In this document: positions 6,185 to 12,006 of the stretch, in pieces
How the letters are laid out: each line of letters opens with the position of its first letter
Numbering within the stretch: position 1 is the first letter of the stretch
Assembly: GCA_937952895.1 (NCBI GenBank)
Contig: CALFYC010000087.1
Coordinates: 1 to 13,507, forward strand
DNA length: 13,507 nucleotides
Reading direction: 5' to 3'
Source: an uncultured Neisseriaceae bacterium
GTDB taxonomy: Bacteria; Pseudomonadota; Gammaproteobacteria; Burkholderiales; UBA11063
Notes under the pieces: model-generated
Databases searched by the model: none
What the model was told of the DNA's origin: nothing
The model's input: only the letters and a program-made list of their open reading frames with translations
Made by a program: the position numbers and the translations under genes

Positions 6185-6417
6185 GATTTATTTCGTCCAA
6201 TTACTTTGTAAATTGCAGCATGTAAATCACCCATCATTTTGGTCAATGGTATCTGTAAGCTGCTATGCATAAAACGTTCATTAACTAAAGTTTTAGGTAT
6301 AGTAGTATTAAATCCAACCATATGAACAAATAAATCAACTTCTTCTTGTGTTTGAAGAGTGATGCTAATAGCTACTGGTTGAAAATTGGGTGTTAATTTT
6401 TCGATTACAACTTCCAT
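6181..6417 (-). CDS. Small protein, paralogue of its downstream neighbour
   Basis: This 78-residue protein shares with the following gene an N-terminal core, FQPVAISITLQTQEEVDLF, then a TTIP motif, which points to tandem gene duplication. The C-terminal half (HSSLQIPLTKMMGDLHAAIYKVIGR) is a helix absent or diverged in the copy. A good ribosome site (AAAGGAA) lies about eight bases before the ATG at 6417. It is directly downstream of the HD hydrolase. Function unknown. Confidence 0.77.
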   Translation of the reverse strand: MEVVIEKLTPNFQPVAISITLQTQEEVDLFVHMVGFNTTIPKTLVNERFMHSSLQIPLTKMMGDLHAAIYKVIGRNKS

Positions 6418-6419
6418 AA

Positions 6420-7091
6420 TTATTCCTTTGTTTTGGTCTTATCTGTTTTAAAACGATAAGCATGATTAAATCCAAACAATTGAGCACATTCAATTGTATA
6501 AAAACGTTGAAGCTTAGCAAATTCCATCATGGACTCTACTGTTACATTAACTGTTTCGCCTTTGTTTGCAAATTCATTTTGCAATCCAAGTGCAAACATA
6601 TCTGCATCTTCTTCAAGAGACATACATAAATCTGCATCACGTAAACAGCATTCAATATCGTTAGTTGGACGAATTTTGAATGGGAAGATTGTACACATAA
6701 TTGCATGAGAGATTTGCTCAACATCAATATGTGCAATAAATGGATACAAATTCATTCTGCAAACTTCTTGAATCTCGTACATTGCAGTTGTGATATTAAT
6801 AATATCTACTGCATTGCCATATGAGTGCAAAATGTCATGAAACATAGCTGCTAAGAAAAGAGTTTGACGTTCTTTTGTAGACAACTTCATTGAAATAGCA
6901 AAAGAATCTGCACGTAATGCAACTGCTACCAAATGATTGAAGTCATGATAAACAACAAGGCTTGGATGTTCGGTACTGCTCAATTGAACGTAGTTAACAA
7001 TTCCAAGAACACCAGCTTTGTGTTCTTCGCCAAACAAACTAATACCTAAAGCAACTGCTTTGCTATGACGGTCTAAACGACAATGTAACAT
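6420..7091 (-). CDS. HD-domain phosphohydrolase, PDEase-like motifs
   Basis: The 223-residue protein carries an HD metal-binding set: YHDFNH (His49, His53), FHDILHSYGN (His85-Asp86, His89, Asn93), His129 in ISHAI, and RDADLC (Asp152). The pairing of YHxxxH with HDxxH resembles cyclic-nucleotide phosphodiesterases more than the Cca or SpoT type, although the formal PDEase signature is not fully met. It is all-helical, with no signal or membrane segment. It likely cleaves a phosphoester of a nucleotide or cyclic nucleotide; the target is unknown. An AGGTGA ribosome site precedes the ATG at 7091, and ten bases separate it from the metallophosphoesterase upstream. Action on a host signal nucleotide is an inference only. 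Confidence 0.8.
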   Translation of the reverse strand: MLHCRLDRHSKAVALGISLFGEEHKAGVLGIVNYVQLSSTEHPSLVVYHDFNHLVAVALRADSFAISMKLSTKERQTLFLAAMFHDILHSYGNAVDIINITTAMYEIQEVCRMNLYPFIAHIDVEQISHAIMCTIFPFKIRPTNDIECCLRDADLCMSLEEDADMFALGLQNEFANKGETVNVTVESMMEFAKLQRFYTIECAQLFGFNHAYRFKTDKTKTKE

Positions 7092-7101
7092 AATGCTTCA
7101 C

Positions 7102-7639
7102 CTATCTTGTGCCATGCTTTAGCAAAGGCTGATCTTTGAGTTTAATAACAATATCATCCAAGCTTATTGGAGTATAATTGATACACGGAGCACCAACATC
7201 CATTATTCTACAAGGATTAGGAGCTTTATAAGTGCCATGACAATGGCCATGAATATGATACGAGCCATGATGAGCTTTATTCCACTCACCTATTGGATAA
7301 TGCATCATACAAAACAATTCATCGTTATGTTTTACTTCTAAATAATAATGCATACTAGAAAAGAATCTTTTTACATCTGGTCTATGCATAACTTTGTCAT
7401 GATTACCAAATAAATAGATTTTATTTCCATTAAGTCTGCTAAGTAAATTAATAACTTGAGTATCTTGCATAAAAGCAAAATCACCGCAAATGATAAATAG
7501 TGTCTGTAGACTTAACTGTATTATTCCAATTTGCAACCATTGCTTCATTCATTGCAGTTACATCTGCAAATGGACGATTATCAAATTTAATAACATTAGC
7601 ATGACCAAAATGCGTATCTGAGATTACATAACTTGTCAT
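7102..7639 (-). CDS. Calcineurin-like metallophosphoesterase, interrupted by a +1 shift
   Basis: Joining two frames at about 7486 gives a 178-residue phosphoesterase with every family motif: SDTHFGH (Asp8, His10), DTIYHLGDFAF (Asp53), GNHD (78-81), MHYP (His113) and HGHCHG (His132, His134). The first frame starts at the ATG at 7639, which forms ATGA with the previous gene, and stops just after TIYHL. The second frame resumes exactly at GDFAF if one C (minus strand, position 7486) is dropped. The length of 538 bases minus one equals 179 codons. The family uses two metal ions to cleave phosphomonoesters or diesters; small members of this layout (SDTHFGH...DTVYHLGDF) are common in phages. A separate start at 7548 in the second frame would lack the first metal ligands and would not be active. 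Confidence 0.88.
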
Positions 7640-7884
7640 CTAATCACCACAACATATTGAAAACCATCTTCTAAAAGATTGTTAATTTGGTCTTCATTTA
7701 AATCTTCTACTGCATATTTATCTATGTCATCATGTAAATAGTAATCTTCTTTATCTACTAAAAAAAGTACTGCTTTTGTAGCACTTTCTGGTATTTGACC
7801 ATGATCTGCTTCAACATAAACTCTTGCTTGATGATACTTTTCATCAAGTTCATTTAATTGCTTTAATAAATGATTTAATATCAT
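7636..7884 (-). CDS. Small acidic hypothetical protein
   Basis: The 82-residue protein has a helix at the start (MILNHLLKQLNELDEKYHQARVYV), a strand (KAVLFLVDKEDYYL), an acidic region (DDIDKYAVEDLNEDQINNLL) and a final strand (GFQYVVVIR). I recognise no family. Two starts are possible: the ATG at 7884, in an ATGA overlap with the upstream stop, and the ATG at 7890, two codons earlier. It ends in ATGA with the metallophosphoesterase, so the two are translationally coupled. Confidence 0.72.
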   Translation of the reverse strand: MILNHLLKQLNELDEKYHQARVYVEADHGQIPESATKAVLFLVDKEDYYLHDDIDKYAVEDLNEDQINNLLEDGFQYVVVIR

Positions 7885-8087
7885 TTCCATCTCGCATTTA
7901 CAACGGGATGTTTAAAATCATGTAACATTATTTTTATCAAAGTTTGCTTGGCATAATATCCTAATATACATGTCATTATAATTGCACCCCATAATGGTGC
8001 AGTTACCCATATCCATGACCAGGCTATGTAACCCATTAATTTTAGTCCTACAAATAGAACAAATAGCATTGGCAATATTAATTGCAT
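7881..8087 (-). CDS. Small two-span membrane protein
   Basis: The 68-residue protein is hydrophobic from residue 3 to about 45, with two spans (LILPMLFVLFVGLKLMGYI and WVTAPLWGAIIMTCILGYY) separated by AWSWIW, then a short basic tail (HDFKHPVVNARWK). The 'LK..G.IAWSW.WV.APLW' pattern is, from memory, found in very many small phage membrane proteins, some labelled 'transmembrane Fragile-X-F'. Their role is unknown. The ATG at 8087 has AAAAGGAAAA upstream; an in-frame GTG at 8114 is a weaker choice. Confidence 0.8.
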   Translation of the reverse strand: MQLILPMLFVLFVGLKLMGYIAWSWIWVTAPLWGAIIMTCILGYYAKQTLIKIMLHDFKHPVVNARWK

Positions 8088-8107
8088 TTTTGTTTTCCTT
8101 TTATCAC

Positions 8108-8338
8108 TCAACACGTTATGTTTGGTGAGATTATTTCTGTTTTATTTTTACACAATGGACATGTGTGAATGTATATTTTTCCAGGTGGAACATATAAGTG
8201 CGTTGGTGCATTATGTCCTGGTGACATACAATTTTTGTATGGACTTATGCTCATTGCATTTGGACATATTCCACTACTTCTACAAGCTCCAGTACAATAA
8301 CACTGTATGTATTTATCTCTATAATTATTAACAAACAT
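8108..8338 (-). CDS. Cys-rich probable zinc-binding protein
   Basis: The 76-residue protein has eight Cys (13, 15, 19, 25, 37, 60, 63, 76) and several His. HTCPLCKNK (His58, Cys60, Cys63) looks like one half of a zinc site that could be completed by Cys76 or by the first cluster (CYCTGACRSSGIC). No signal peptide is present, so metal binding in the cytoplasm is more likely than disulfides. GGAG lies eight bases before the ATG at 8338. No family is recognised with confidence. Confidence 0.75.
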   Translation of the reverse strand: MFVNNYRDKYIQCYCTGACRSSGICPNAMSISPYKNCMSPGHNAPTHLYVPPGKIYIHTCPLCKNKTEIISPNITC

Positions 8339-8341
8339 TAC

Positions 8342-8527
8342 TTAACTCCATTCAAATGGACCCCAAGTCTTTTTGTGTGCATTTCCATTTGCAACTTCTT
8401 TACTACGTCTTACTTTTTTGCTAGCAAGACGCTTTTCCCATTTTCCAGTTGGCTGTATATAACCGCTATCCCAACGAGATGCACCTTTTGGCAATTTCTT
8501 GCCATGTCTAATAGTGCGATGAATCAT
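8342..8527 (-). CDS. Small very basic protein
   Basis: The 61-residue protein is rich in Lys and Arg (RHGKKLPKGASRWDSG, KWEKRLASKKVRRSKE) and ends in KKTWGPFEWS. It may bind nucleic acid or ribosomes; nothing proves this. The ATG at 8527 makes an ATGA overlap with the previous stop, which I preferred over an in-frame start at 8557 lying inside the upstream gene. Confidence 0.7.
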   Translation of the reverse strand: MIHRTIRHGKKLPKGASRWDSGYIQPTGKWEKRLASKKVRRSKEVANGNAHKKTWGPFEWS

Positions 8528-8850
8528 ATTGTAAATCTTGCATGACAAACCATCCATCGACGATCTGAATCAGAATCTCTTAACACTGTAAAATTACAAG
8601 TCCAACCTTTTAAATCATAATGTCTTCTTAATTCTAATATGATGTCATTTTGCATTTTGGTATTAAAGCTTCTATATATGTCATTTATATAGTCCACTGA
8701 ACTACAATGAATATCAATATCATAAAATGTAGCAAGATGATTAATATTTAATAATTCACGATTAATTGAATTAATAAAATATTTTGATAATATTTGAACA
8801 TATTTGCCATTAAGTGTTGACTGCTTTGCCATGAAGTCTTCTTTTGTCAT
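8524..8850 (-). CDS. Hypothetical 108-residue protein
   Basis: Not recognised. The N-terminal half is helical (YVQILSKYFINSINRELLNINHLATFY) and the C-terminal half is strand-rich, ending RWMVCHARFTI. The ATG at 8850 overlaps the stop of the oxygenase gene (ATGA) and has AAGGCAAGG just ahead. Codon use and AT-richness match the neighbours. Confidence 0.72.
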   Translation of the reverse strand: MTKEDFMAKQSTLNGKYVQILSKYFINSINRELLNINHLATFYDIDIHCSSVDYINDIYRSFNTKMQNDIILELRRHYDLKGWTCNFTVLRDSDSDRRWMVCHARFTI

Positions 8851-9438
8851 ATCCTTGCCTTAAACATTAAAGTCATACGTGGCTTATTACACAATTTAGT
8901 AATTGGTAAAGCTGCATGAACTTGATTCCCATAAAATGCAAATAATCTATTTGGTAATGGAGTAACTGCTTTTACAATTTCACCATTAAAAAAATAATGC
9001 TGTTGCACCACCAAAATTAACATTCCAATTATCAGCAATATAAATAACTACACTAATGTAATCTTCAGTATTGCTATCAATATGTGGATAAGCATCTACA
9101 CCAAGCATAGTTAAATTTGCATAACATCTTACTAATTCTTTTAAACCAAGACGTTCTTTAACTATCAACCAAATCTCTTTTAGAAGTGGCTGTTCTAACT
9201 TGTCTTCAATATTTTCCAAATTGTCTTTGGGTACTTTTACATAATTAGAATTAAAAATAAATTGGTCTACGTTATTACTTGTTCGCCAACCAAACTGCCA
9301 ATCGCTATTGAATACAAAATTAATTAACTCTTGATATTTATCAAAGGTTAAAAAATTATCAATAACGATTGGAAATTTATTGATTGGAACTAGTGGTTTT
9401 AATGAATGTATTCCCACTAAATCTTCAATATTAAGCAT
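8847..9438 (-). CDS. 2-oxoglutarate/Fe(II) oxygenase (prolyl hydroxylase-like), interrupted by a one-base shift
   Basis: Two frames join at a run of seven A on the plus strand (8988-8994; T on the coding strand). With six T the product is 196 residues and has the complete facial triad: YPHIDS (His119, Asp121) and VHAALP (His174), plus Arg187 in KPRMTLMF, the expected 2-oxoglutarate contact. The strand ISVVIYIADNWNVNFGGATALF precedes the join and is typical of phage members of the prolyl-4-hydroxylase type. The enzyme couples decarboxylation of 2-oxoglutarate to hydroxylation of a substrate, unknown here (protein, nucleic acid or small molecule). The start ATG (9438) overlaps the upstream stop by eight bases. 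Without the correction the protein ends at GGATALFF and loses the distal His and Arg. 592 bases minus one is 197 codons. Confidence 0.88.
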
Positions 9439-9679
9439 CTACTTTTACAATCCAACACTGTTGCTCTATGTCTGCAAAGCCGCGATATTTTTGGTCTGTA
9501 AGTGGACTAACGCCAACCTCACATAGTGGTACTAAATCTTCAATTAGCTCATTAAACTTTTCAAAGCTAATTTCATATTTTTCAAAAAGAGCTTGTTCAA
9601 CTTGGTCACTTTCGTAATCGTCGCCCAAGCCACAAAGCTTAGAAGCTAATTCTTCTGCTTCTGTCCAATGAATATCCAT
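9431..9679 (-). CDS. Small acidic conserved-looking protein
   Basis: The 82-residue protein is acidic and helical at first (WTEAEELASKLCGLGDDYESDQVEQALFEKY, then ISFEKFNELIEDLVPL) and ends in a strand-rich part (SPLTDQKYRGFADIEQQCWIVKV). The pattern 'EA..LA.KL.GLGDDY.S..IE.AL...YEISFE.F' recalls small phage proteins of unknown role. The ATG at 9679 lies two bases after the previous stop; a TTG at 9685 is in frame but less likely. Confidence 0.72.
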   Translation of the reverse strand: MDIHWTEAEELASKLCGLGDDYESDQVEQALFEKYEISFEKFNELIEDLVPLCEVGVSPLTDQKYRGFADIEQQCWIVKVDA

Positions 9680-9681
9680 AA

Positions 9682-9846
9682 TCAATGCGCCAAAGTTAAG
9701 TAAATACTATATGGGTCACGAACACCATCAGTCCAATGAGCCAATGCTTCTGCCTTATCAAAGTCACCTAATACAATCGTATCATGCACATTTGTAACAT
9801 CAAGTACTTCTTGCCAAAAAGCTTCAAAGTGTTCGTTAACTGCCAT
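9682..9846 (-). CDS. 54-residue hypothetical protein
   Basis: A short frame begins at the ATG at 9846, one base after the stop of the Ser-rich protein, and reads MAVNEHFEAFWQEVLDVTNV to YSIYLTLAH. It is acidic and helical, with conserved-looking aromatic residues (Phe, Trp). The longer upstream part of this frame (to 10101) is the shadow of the Ser-rich gene. It ends next to the start of the following gene. Function unknown. Confidence 0.7.
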   Translation of the reverse strand: MAVNEHFEAFWQEVLDVTNVHDTIVLGDFDKAEALAHWTDGVRDPYSIYLTLAH

Positions 9847-9847
9847 T

Positions 9848-10432
9848 TTAATCACCATAAGAAGAGGATGAAGAACTTGAACTGCTTGAATCAGATGAAG
9901 AGCTGGAATGACCACTACAGCTATTATGGCTACCATAGTCATAACTTGGTGTACTATGATATTTAGTTTCTTCAATTGCTGGAGCACAATATACAACTGC
10001 AGGAGGAGCGCATACCGCAGGAGCTTCAACATTATAAGTTGGAACTGCTGGTTGTACACACCATTGTATTTCATCTGGCTTTTTGATATCGAGAACATCA
10101 TATTTGTCCATTGAAGCTAATTCACTAGCTAACAATAATGAAGTATCATCAAAATCAATAGGGCGATTTACACGCTCTACATGAGCTGGTGAATGATAAA
10201 CTGGTGCACGTACAACTGGTGCTGGATAACCAACATTCAGAGGTTCTTTGACCATATGAATTGTATTTACAGTTAAACCATCAAGCATTATTTGATCGTC
10301 AGGCTTGGTAACAATAACTGGTGATGGCTTTGGTGGTGCTGCTTTGCGACTTGGTATAAGCCAAATACCTAAAATAACAGCTGTTAATATGATAACGCCC
10401 AAAATTGAAACGCAACCTAGTTCGAGGGACAT
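9848..10432 (-). CDS. Membrane-anchored protein with Pro-rich stalk and Ser-rich tail
   Basis: The 194-residue protein begins with a transmembrane helix (residues about 7-26), followed by a basic segment (PSRKAAPPKPSP). A long low-complexity region rich in Pro, Val and Ala holds repeated short motifs (PAPVVRAPVYHSP, VEAPAVCAPPAVVYCAPA). The last ~27 residues are almost entirely Ser with one Cys and a terminal YGD. Its shape suggests a membrane-tethered disordered tail. The Ser run uses mixed codons, so it is not a simple DNA repeat. The ATG at 10432 has AAGGAT upstream and overlaps the preceding gene by 16 bases. Function unknown; Ser-rich tails are known in phage membrane proteins. Confidence 0.75.
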   Translation of the reverse strand: MSLELGCVSILGVIILTAVILGIWLIPSRKAAPPKPSPVIVTKPDDQIMLDGLTVNTIHMVKEPLNVGYPAPVVRAPVYHSPAHVERVNRPIDFDDTSLLLASELASMDKYDVLDIKKPDEIQWCVQPAVPTYNVEAPAVCAPPAVVYCAPAIEETKYHSTPSYDYGSHNSCSGHSSSSSDSSSSSSSSSSYGD

Positions 10433-10626
10433 TGCAGATAATCCTTATGGATGAGTATTAAGCCATTTGTAAAATACATGGCATAACGTTGTTTATGAAT
10501 TTCGTATAAGACAACATTGGCGTAGGCTTTTCTACGGTAATCCAAATAAGCATTAAGCTCGTCTAATACGTCTTGAGTTGAAACTGCGAAGTTTGGGTAA
10601 TGTTCTGGATTTTCTGAAGTGTCCAT
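10417..10626 (-). CDS. Hypothetical 69-residue protein
   Basis: Not recognised. It is a soluble mixed protein with an acidic N-terminus (DTSENPEHYPNFAVSTQDV), a helix rich in Tyr (LDELNAYLDYRRKAYANVVLYEI) and a strand (RYAMYFTNGLILIHKDY). The ATG at 10626 comes directly after the stop of the previous small gene (TAAATG), so coupling is likely. It ends inside the start of the Ser-rich membrane gene. Confidence 0.7.
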   Translation of the reverse strand: MDTSENPEHYPNFAVSTQDVLDELNAYLDYRRKAYANVVLYEIHKQRYAMYFTNGLILIHKDYLQCPSN

Positions 10627-10797
10627 TTATTTAGAGCCAAACTTTTTAAATTTACGCTTACCACGTTTATTTTGTTGATTCCAATAACAATGGCTTTGGC
10701 TATCGTCTTCCTTCATAATTAGCCTTTCAGGAATATATTGCGGTTGTTCATAGAAGTATAAATTTTGAGTGCCAAATCCTATACAAAATAAAATCAT
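10627..10797 (-). CDS. 56-residue protein with basic C-terminal tail
   Basis: A frame in the apparent gap begins at an ATG (10797) that shares bases with the previous stop (TAATG) and has AAGGA about nine bases ahead. The protein starts MILFCIGFGTQNLYFYEQPQ, has an acidic middle (MKEDDSQSHC) and ends in a basic tail (NKRGKRKFKKFGSK). The hydrophobic start is too short for a clear membrane span. Tight coupling at both ends supports it. Function unknown. Confidence 0.72.
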   Translation of the reverse strand: MILFCIGFGTQNLYFYEQPQYIPERLIMKEDDSQSHCYWNQQNKRGKRKFKKFGSK

Positions 10798-11027
10798 TAT
10801 ACAATCCTTAAATGCCTAGAAGCTTCAAGTTTGAATACTTCTAATCCAATAAAATAACGTTTTGGTGCATCAACATTATTAATATTTTTAGCAATAATAT
10901 AATCACTTAAATGATTATACTCATACTGTCCCAAATAAATACCAAGTGGTTTTTTGTTACCAGCATTTTGAAAACGTTGAGCTTCAATGCGCAATCTAGC
11001 TAATATATCTATAGTAGCTTGTGACAT
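10797..11027 (-). CDS. Hypothetical 76-residue protein
   Basis: The protein has a helix (ATIDILARLRIEAQRF), then a segment PLGIYLGQYEYNHLSDYII, and a final strand/helix (KRYFIGLEVFKLEASRHLRIV). The pattern 'IYLG..EY..L' is common in small phage proteins and suggests an alpha/beta fold, but no function is known. The ATG at 11027 lies two bases after the upstream stop; a GTG at 11048 gives a seven-residue extension that overlaps the upstream gene. Confidence 0.7.
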   Translation of the reverse strand: MSQATIDILARLRIEAQRFQNAGNKKPLGIYLGQYEYNHLSDYIIAKNINNVDAPKRYFIGLEVFKLEASRHLRIV

Positions 11028-11029
11028 TT

Positions 11030-11287
11030 CTATTTGATTTTGCGCCACGGTTTGTCGTACCCCTGATGTGGTTTTCTATTTAAGCGTTTTCTTGAATACA
11101 TTGCCATTCGAGATATAGCCCCCATCTTATCTTCCCATCTGAGAGTTTGTTTAATAGCTACGCCAATATTAAGTCTAGAATGAACTCGAATTTCTTCTAC
11201 AATTACTCCATTTCTGAAGCAACGTATATTCCATCCTTTACCAATCTTAGTAACCTTAATATCATGTTCAACATCATTCTCATACAT
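11030..11287 (-). CDS. Small basic conserved phage protein
   Basis: The 85-residue protein is strand-rich in its first half (DIKVTKIGKGWNIRCFRNG, VIVEEIRVHSRLNIGVAI), followed by KQTLRWEDKMGAISRMA and a basic tail (SRKRLNRKP). The pattern 'G.GW..R.F.NG....E.RV.SR..IG.A....LR.EDK.G..S.MA' recalls a widespread hypothetical protein of large and T4-size phages, as far as memory goes. Its role is not known. The ATG at 11287 has an AGG about ten bases upstream. Confidence 0.75.
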   Translation of the reverse strand: MYENDVEHDIKVTKIGKGWNIRCFRNGVIVEEIRVHSRLNIGVAIKQTLRWEDKMGAISRMAMYSRKRLNRKPHQGYDKPWRKIK

Positions 11288-11303
11288 CTTTAAATACCTA
11301 TTA

Positions 11304-11516
11304 TTATGGATTTACAACTTCAAGAATATTGTTAAAACCAACAAGATTACCATTTTCCATTGTCACATATTGGTGATGTATATTAACTGTTGCAATAGAT
11401 GAGATTCTTATCTTTGGATCAATATCAAATAAGATATCTTTATATTTAACACGACAGCTAATTCGCAAAGTGCGATTGCCATTAAAAATGTGTAAATATT
11501 GTGTTTTGTCATTCAT
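11304..11516 (-). CDS. Hypothetical 70-residue protein
   Basis: The protein is mostly beta-strand (YLHIFNGNRTLRISCRVKYK, SSIATVNIHHQYVTMENGNL) with one Cys. No family is seen. The start is strong: AAGGAA six bases before the ATG at 11516, and an ATGA overlap with the preceding gene. About 16 bases separate it from the next gene. Confidence 0.72.
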   Translation of the reverse strand: MNDKTQYLHIFNGNRTLRISCRVKYKDILFDIDPKIRISSIATVNIHHQYVTMENGNLVGFNNILEVVNP

Positions 11517-11674
11517 TGTTGTTCCTTTTTCTTTTTCTTCATTAAGTCTTCTAAATATTCTAAGTCATCATTTCTGGTGATAACATTGTCGTTGTCATCT
11601 ACTAATGCCCAATCAGCACAGGAACAAGTCTCTGGGTGACACTGATTGCGAGCATGATTATTTTCAATTCTCAT
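11513..11674 (-). CDS. 53-residue acidic protein with HPETCSC motif
   Basis: A short frame fills the apparent gap. It reads MRIENNHARNQCHPETCSCAD, then an acidic section (DDNDN, DDLEYLEDL) and a Lys-rich end (KKKKKEQQ). The motif C12-H-P-E-T-C17-S-C19 followed by Ala-Asp-Trp could bind a metal, and 'CHPETC.C..W.L.D' is a pattern I have seen in small phage proteins. The ATG at 11674 has AAAAAGGAAAA upstream, and its stop overlaps the next ATG (ATGA). Function unknown. Confidence 0.78.
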   Translation of the reverse strand: MRIENNHARNQCHPETCSCADWALVDDNDNVITRNDDLEYLEDLMKKKKKEQQ

Positions 11675-11688
11675 TGTTTTCCTTTTTA

Positions 11689-11706
11689 AGGGGCTTAATA
11701 ACCCCT
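11689..11706 (-). other. Short GC hairpin between genes
   Basis: A perfect 5-bp stem (AGGGG/CCCCT) with an eight-base loop lies between the stop at 11714 and the ribosome site of the gene at 11674. On the minus strand only two T follow, then AAAAAGG, so it is a poor terminator. It may be an RNA-processing or stability element. It stands out as four G and four C in an AT-rich gap. Confidence 0.4.
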
Positions 11707-11713
11707 ATGGTTA

Positions 11714-11914
11714 TTAAAGTTTTATGAATTCCAAATGCCGCTGGTATTGCTTAGCTGCCAATAAAGATTTTTTTACTTTACTGCGATAAAAGTGAACTGC
11801 ATCTGCTGAAGTTGGCAATACTGCTACCATACAAAGATGATTTCTATCTTTTGTATTTGCAACAGGGCGACGACGAATTGTCTGTCGAATTGAAACATAA
11901 GTGGCTACACACAT
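11714..11914 (-). CDS. Small basic hypothetical protein
   Basis: The 66-residue protein is basic (RQTIRRRPVANTKDR, RSKVKKSLLAAKQYQRH) with a short hydrophobic patch (LCMVAVLPTSADAVHFY). No family is recognised. The ATG at 11914 has AGGAAA about eight bases ahead. The region just upstream (to about 11990) has an overlapping frame that reads like protein and would join this one after a one-base change in the T run before the ATG. The true gene may therefore be longer. Confidence 0.62.
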   Translation of the reverse strand: MCVATYVSIRQTIRRRPVANTKDRNHLCMVAVLPTSADAVHFYRSKVKKSLLAAKQYQRHLEFIKL

Positions 11915-11967
11915 AAAAATTTCCTAGTCTAATCAAACGCATTTCATTAATGATCCCATACGAAAGA

Positions 11968-11999
11968 GCTTCATCATTAGCATTAACTAACAATGAAGC
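11968..11999 (-). terminator. Strong 13-bp hairpin after the RNA polymerase gene
   Basis: Arms at 11968-11980 and 11987-11999 pair over 13 positions (11 Watson-Crick and two G-U) around a six-base loop. It starts eight bases beyond the polymerase stop codon. On the minus strand the 3' arm is followed by TCTTTCG, a weak U tract, so it could be an imperfect terminator or a 3'-end stabilising or processing structure. The following gene starts 54 bases further on. Confidence 0.5.
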
Positions 12000-12006
12000 C
12001 TAATCC

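Noticed and set aside
8122..8331. Plus-strand open frame over the Cys-rich protein gene
   Set aside because: It is the antisense shadow of a gene with a good ribosome site and eight Cys; all neighbours are on the minus strand.
9850..9930. Possible DNA repeat in the poly-Ser coding region
   Set aside because: Codons are mixed (TCA, TCT, AGT, AGC, TCC), so there is no real nucleotide repeat; no CRISPR or tandem repeat array was seen in the window.
9850..10101. Upstream 85-residue extension of the 54-residue protein
   Set aside because: The extension lies wholly inside the Ser-rich membrane gene in another frame and has a biased hydrophobic composition; the ATG at 9846 after the stop is the natural start.
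9784..10114. Two plus-strand frames opposite the Ser-rich gene
   Set aside because: They arise from the antisense of Ser, Pro and Tyr codons; no ribosome site and no protein-like pattern.
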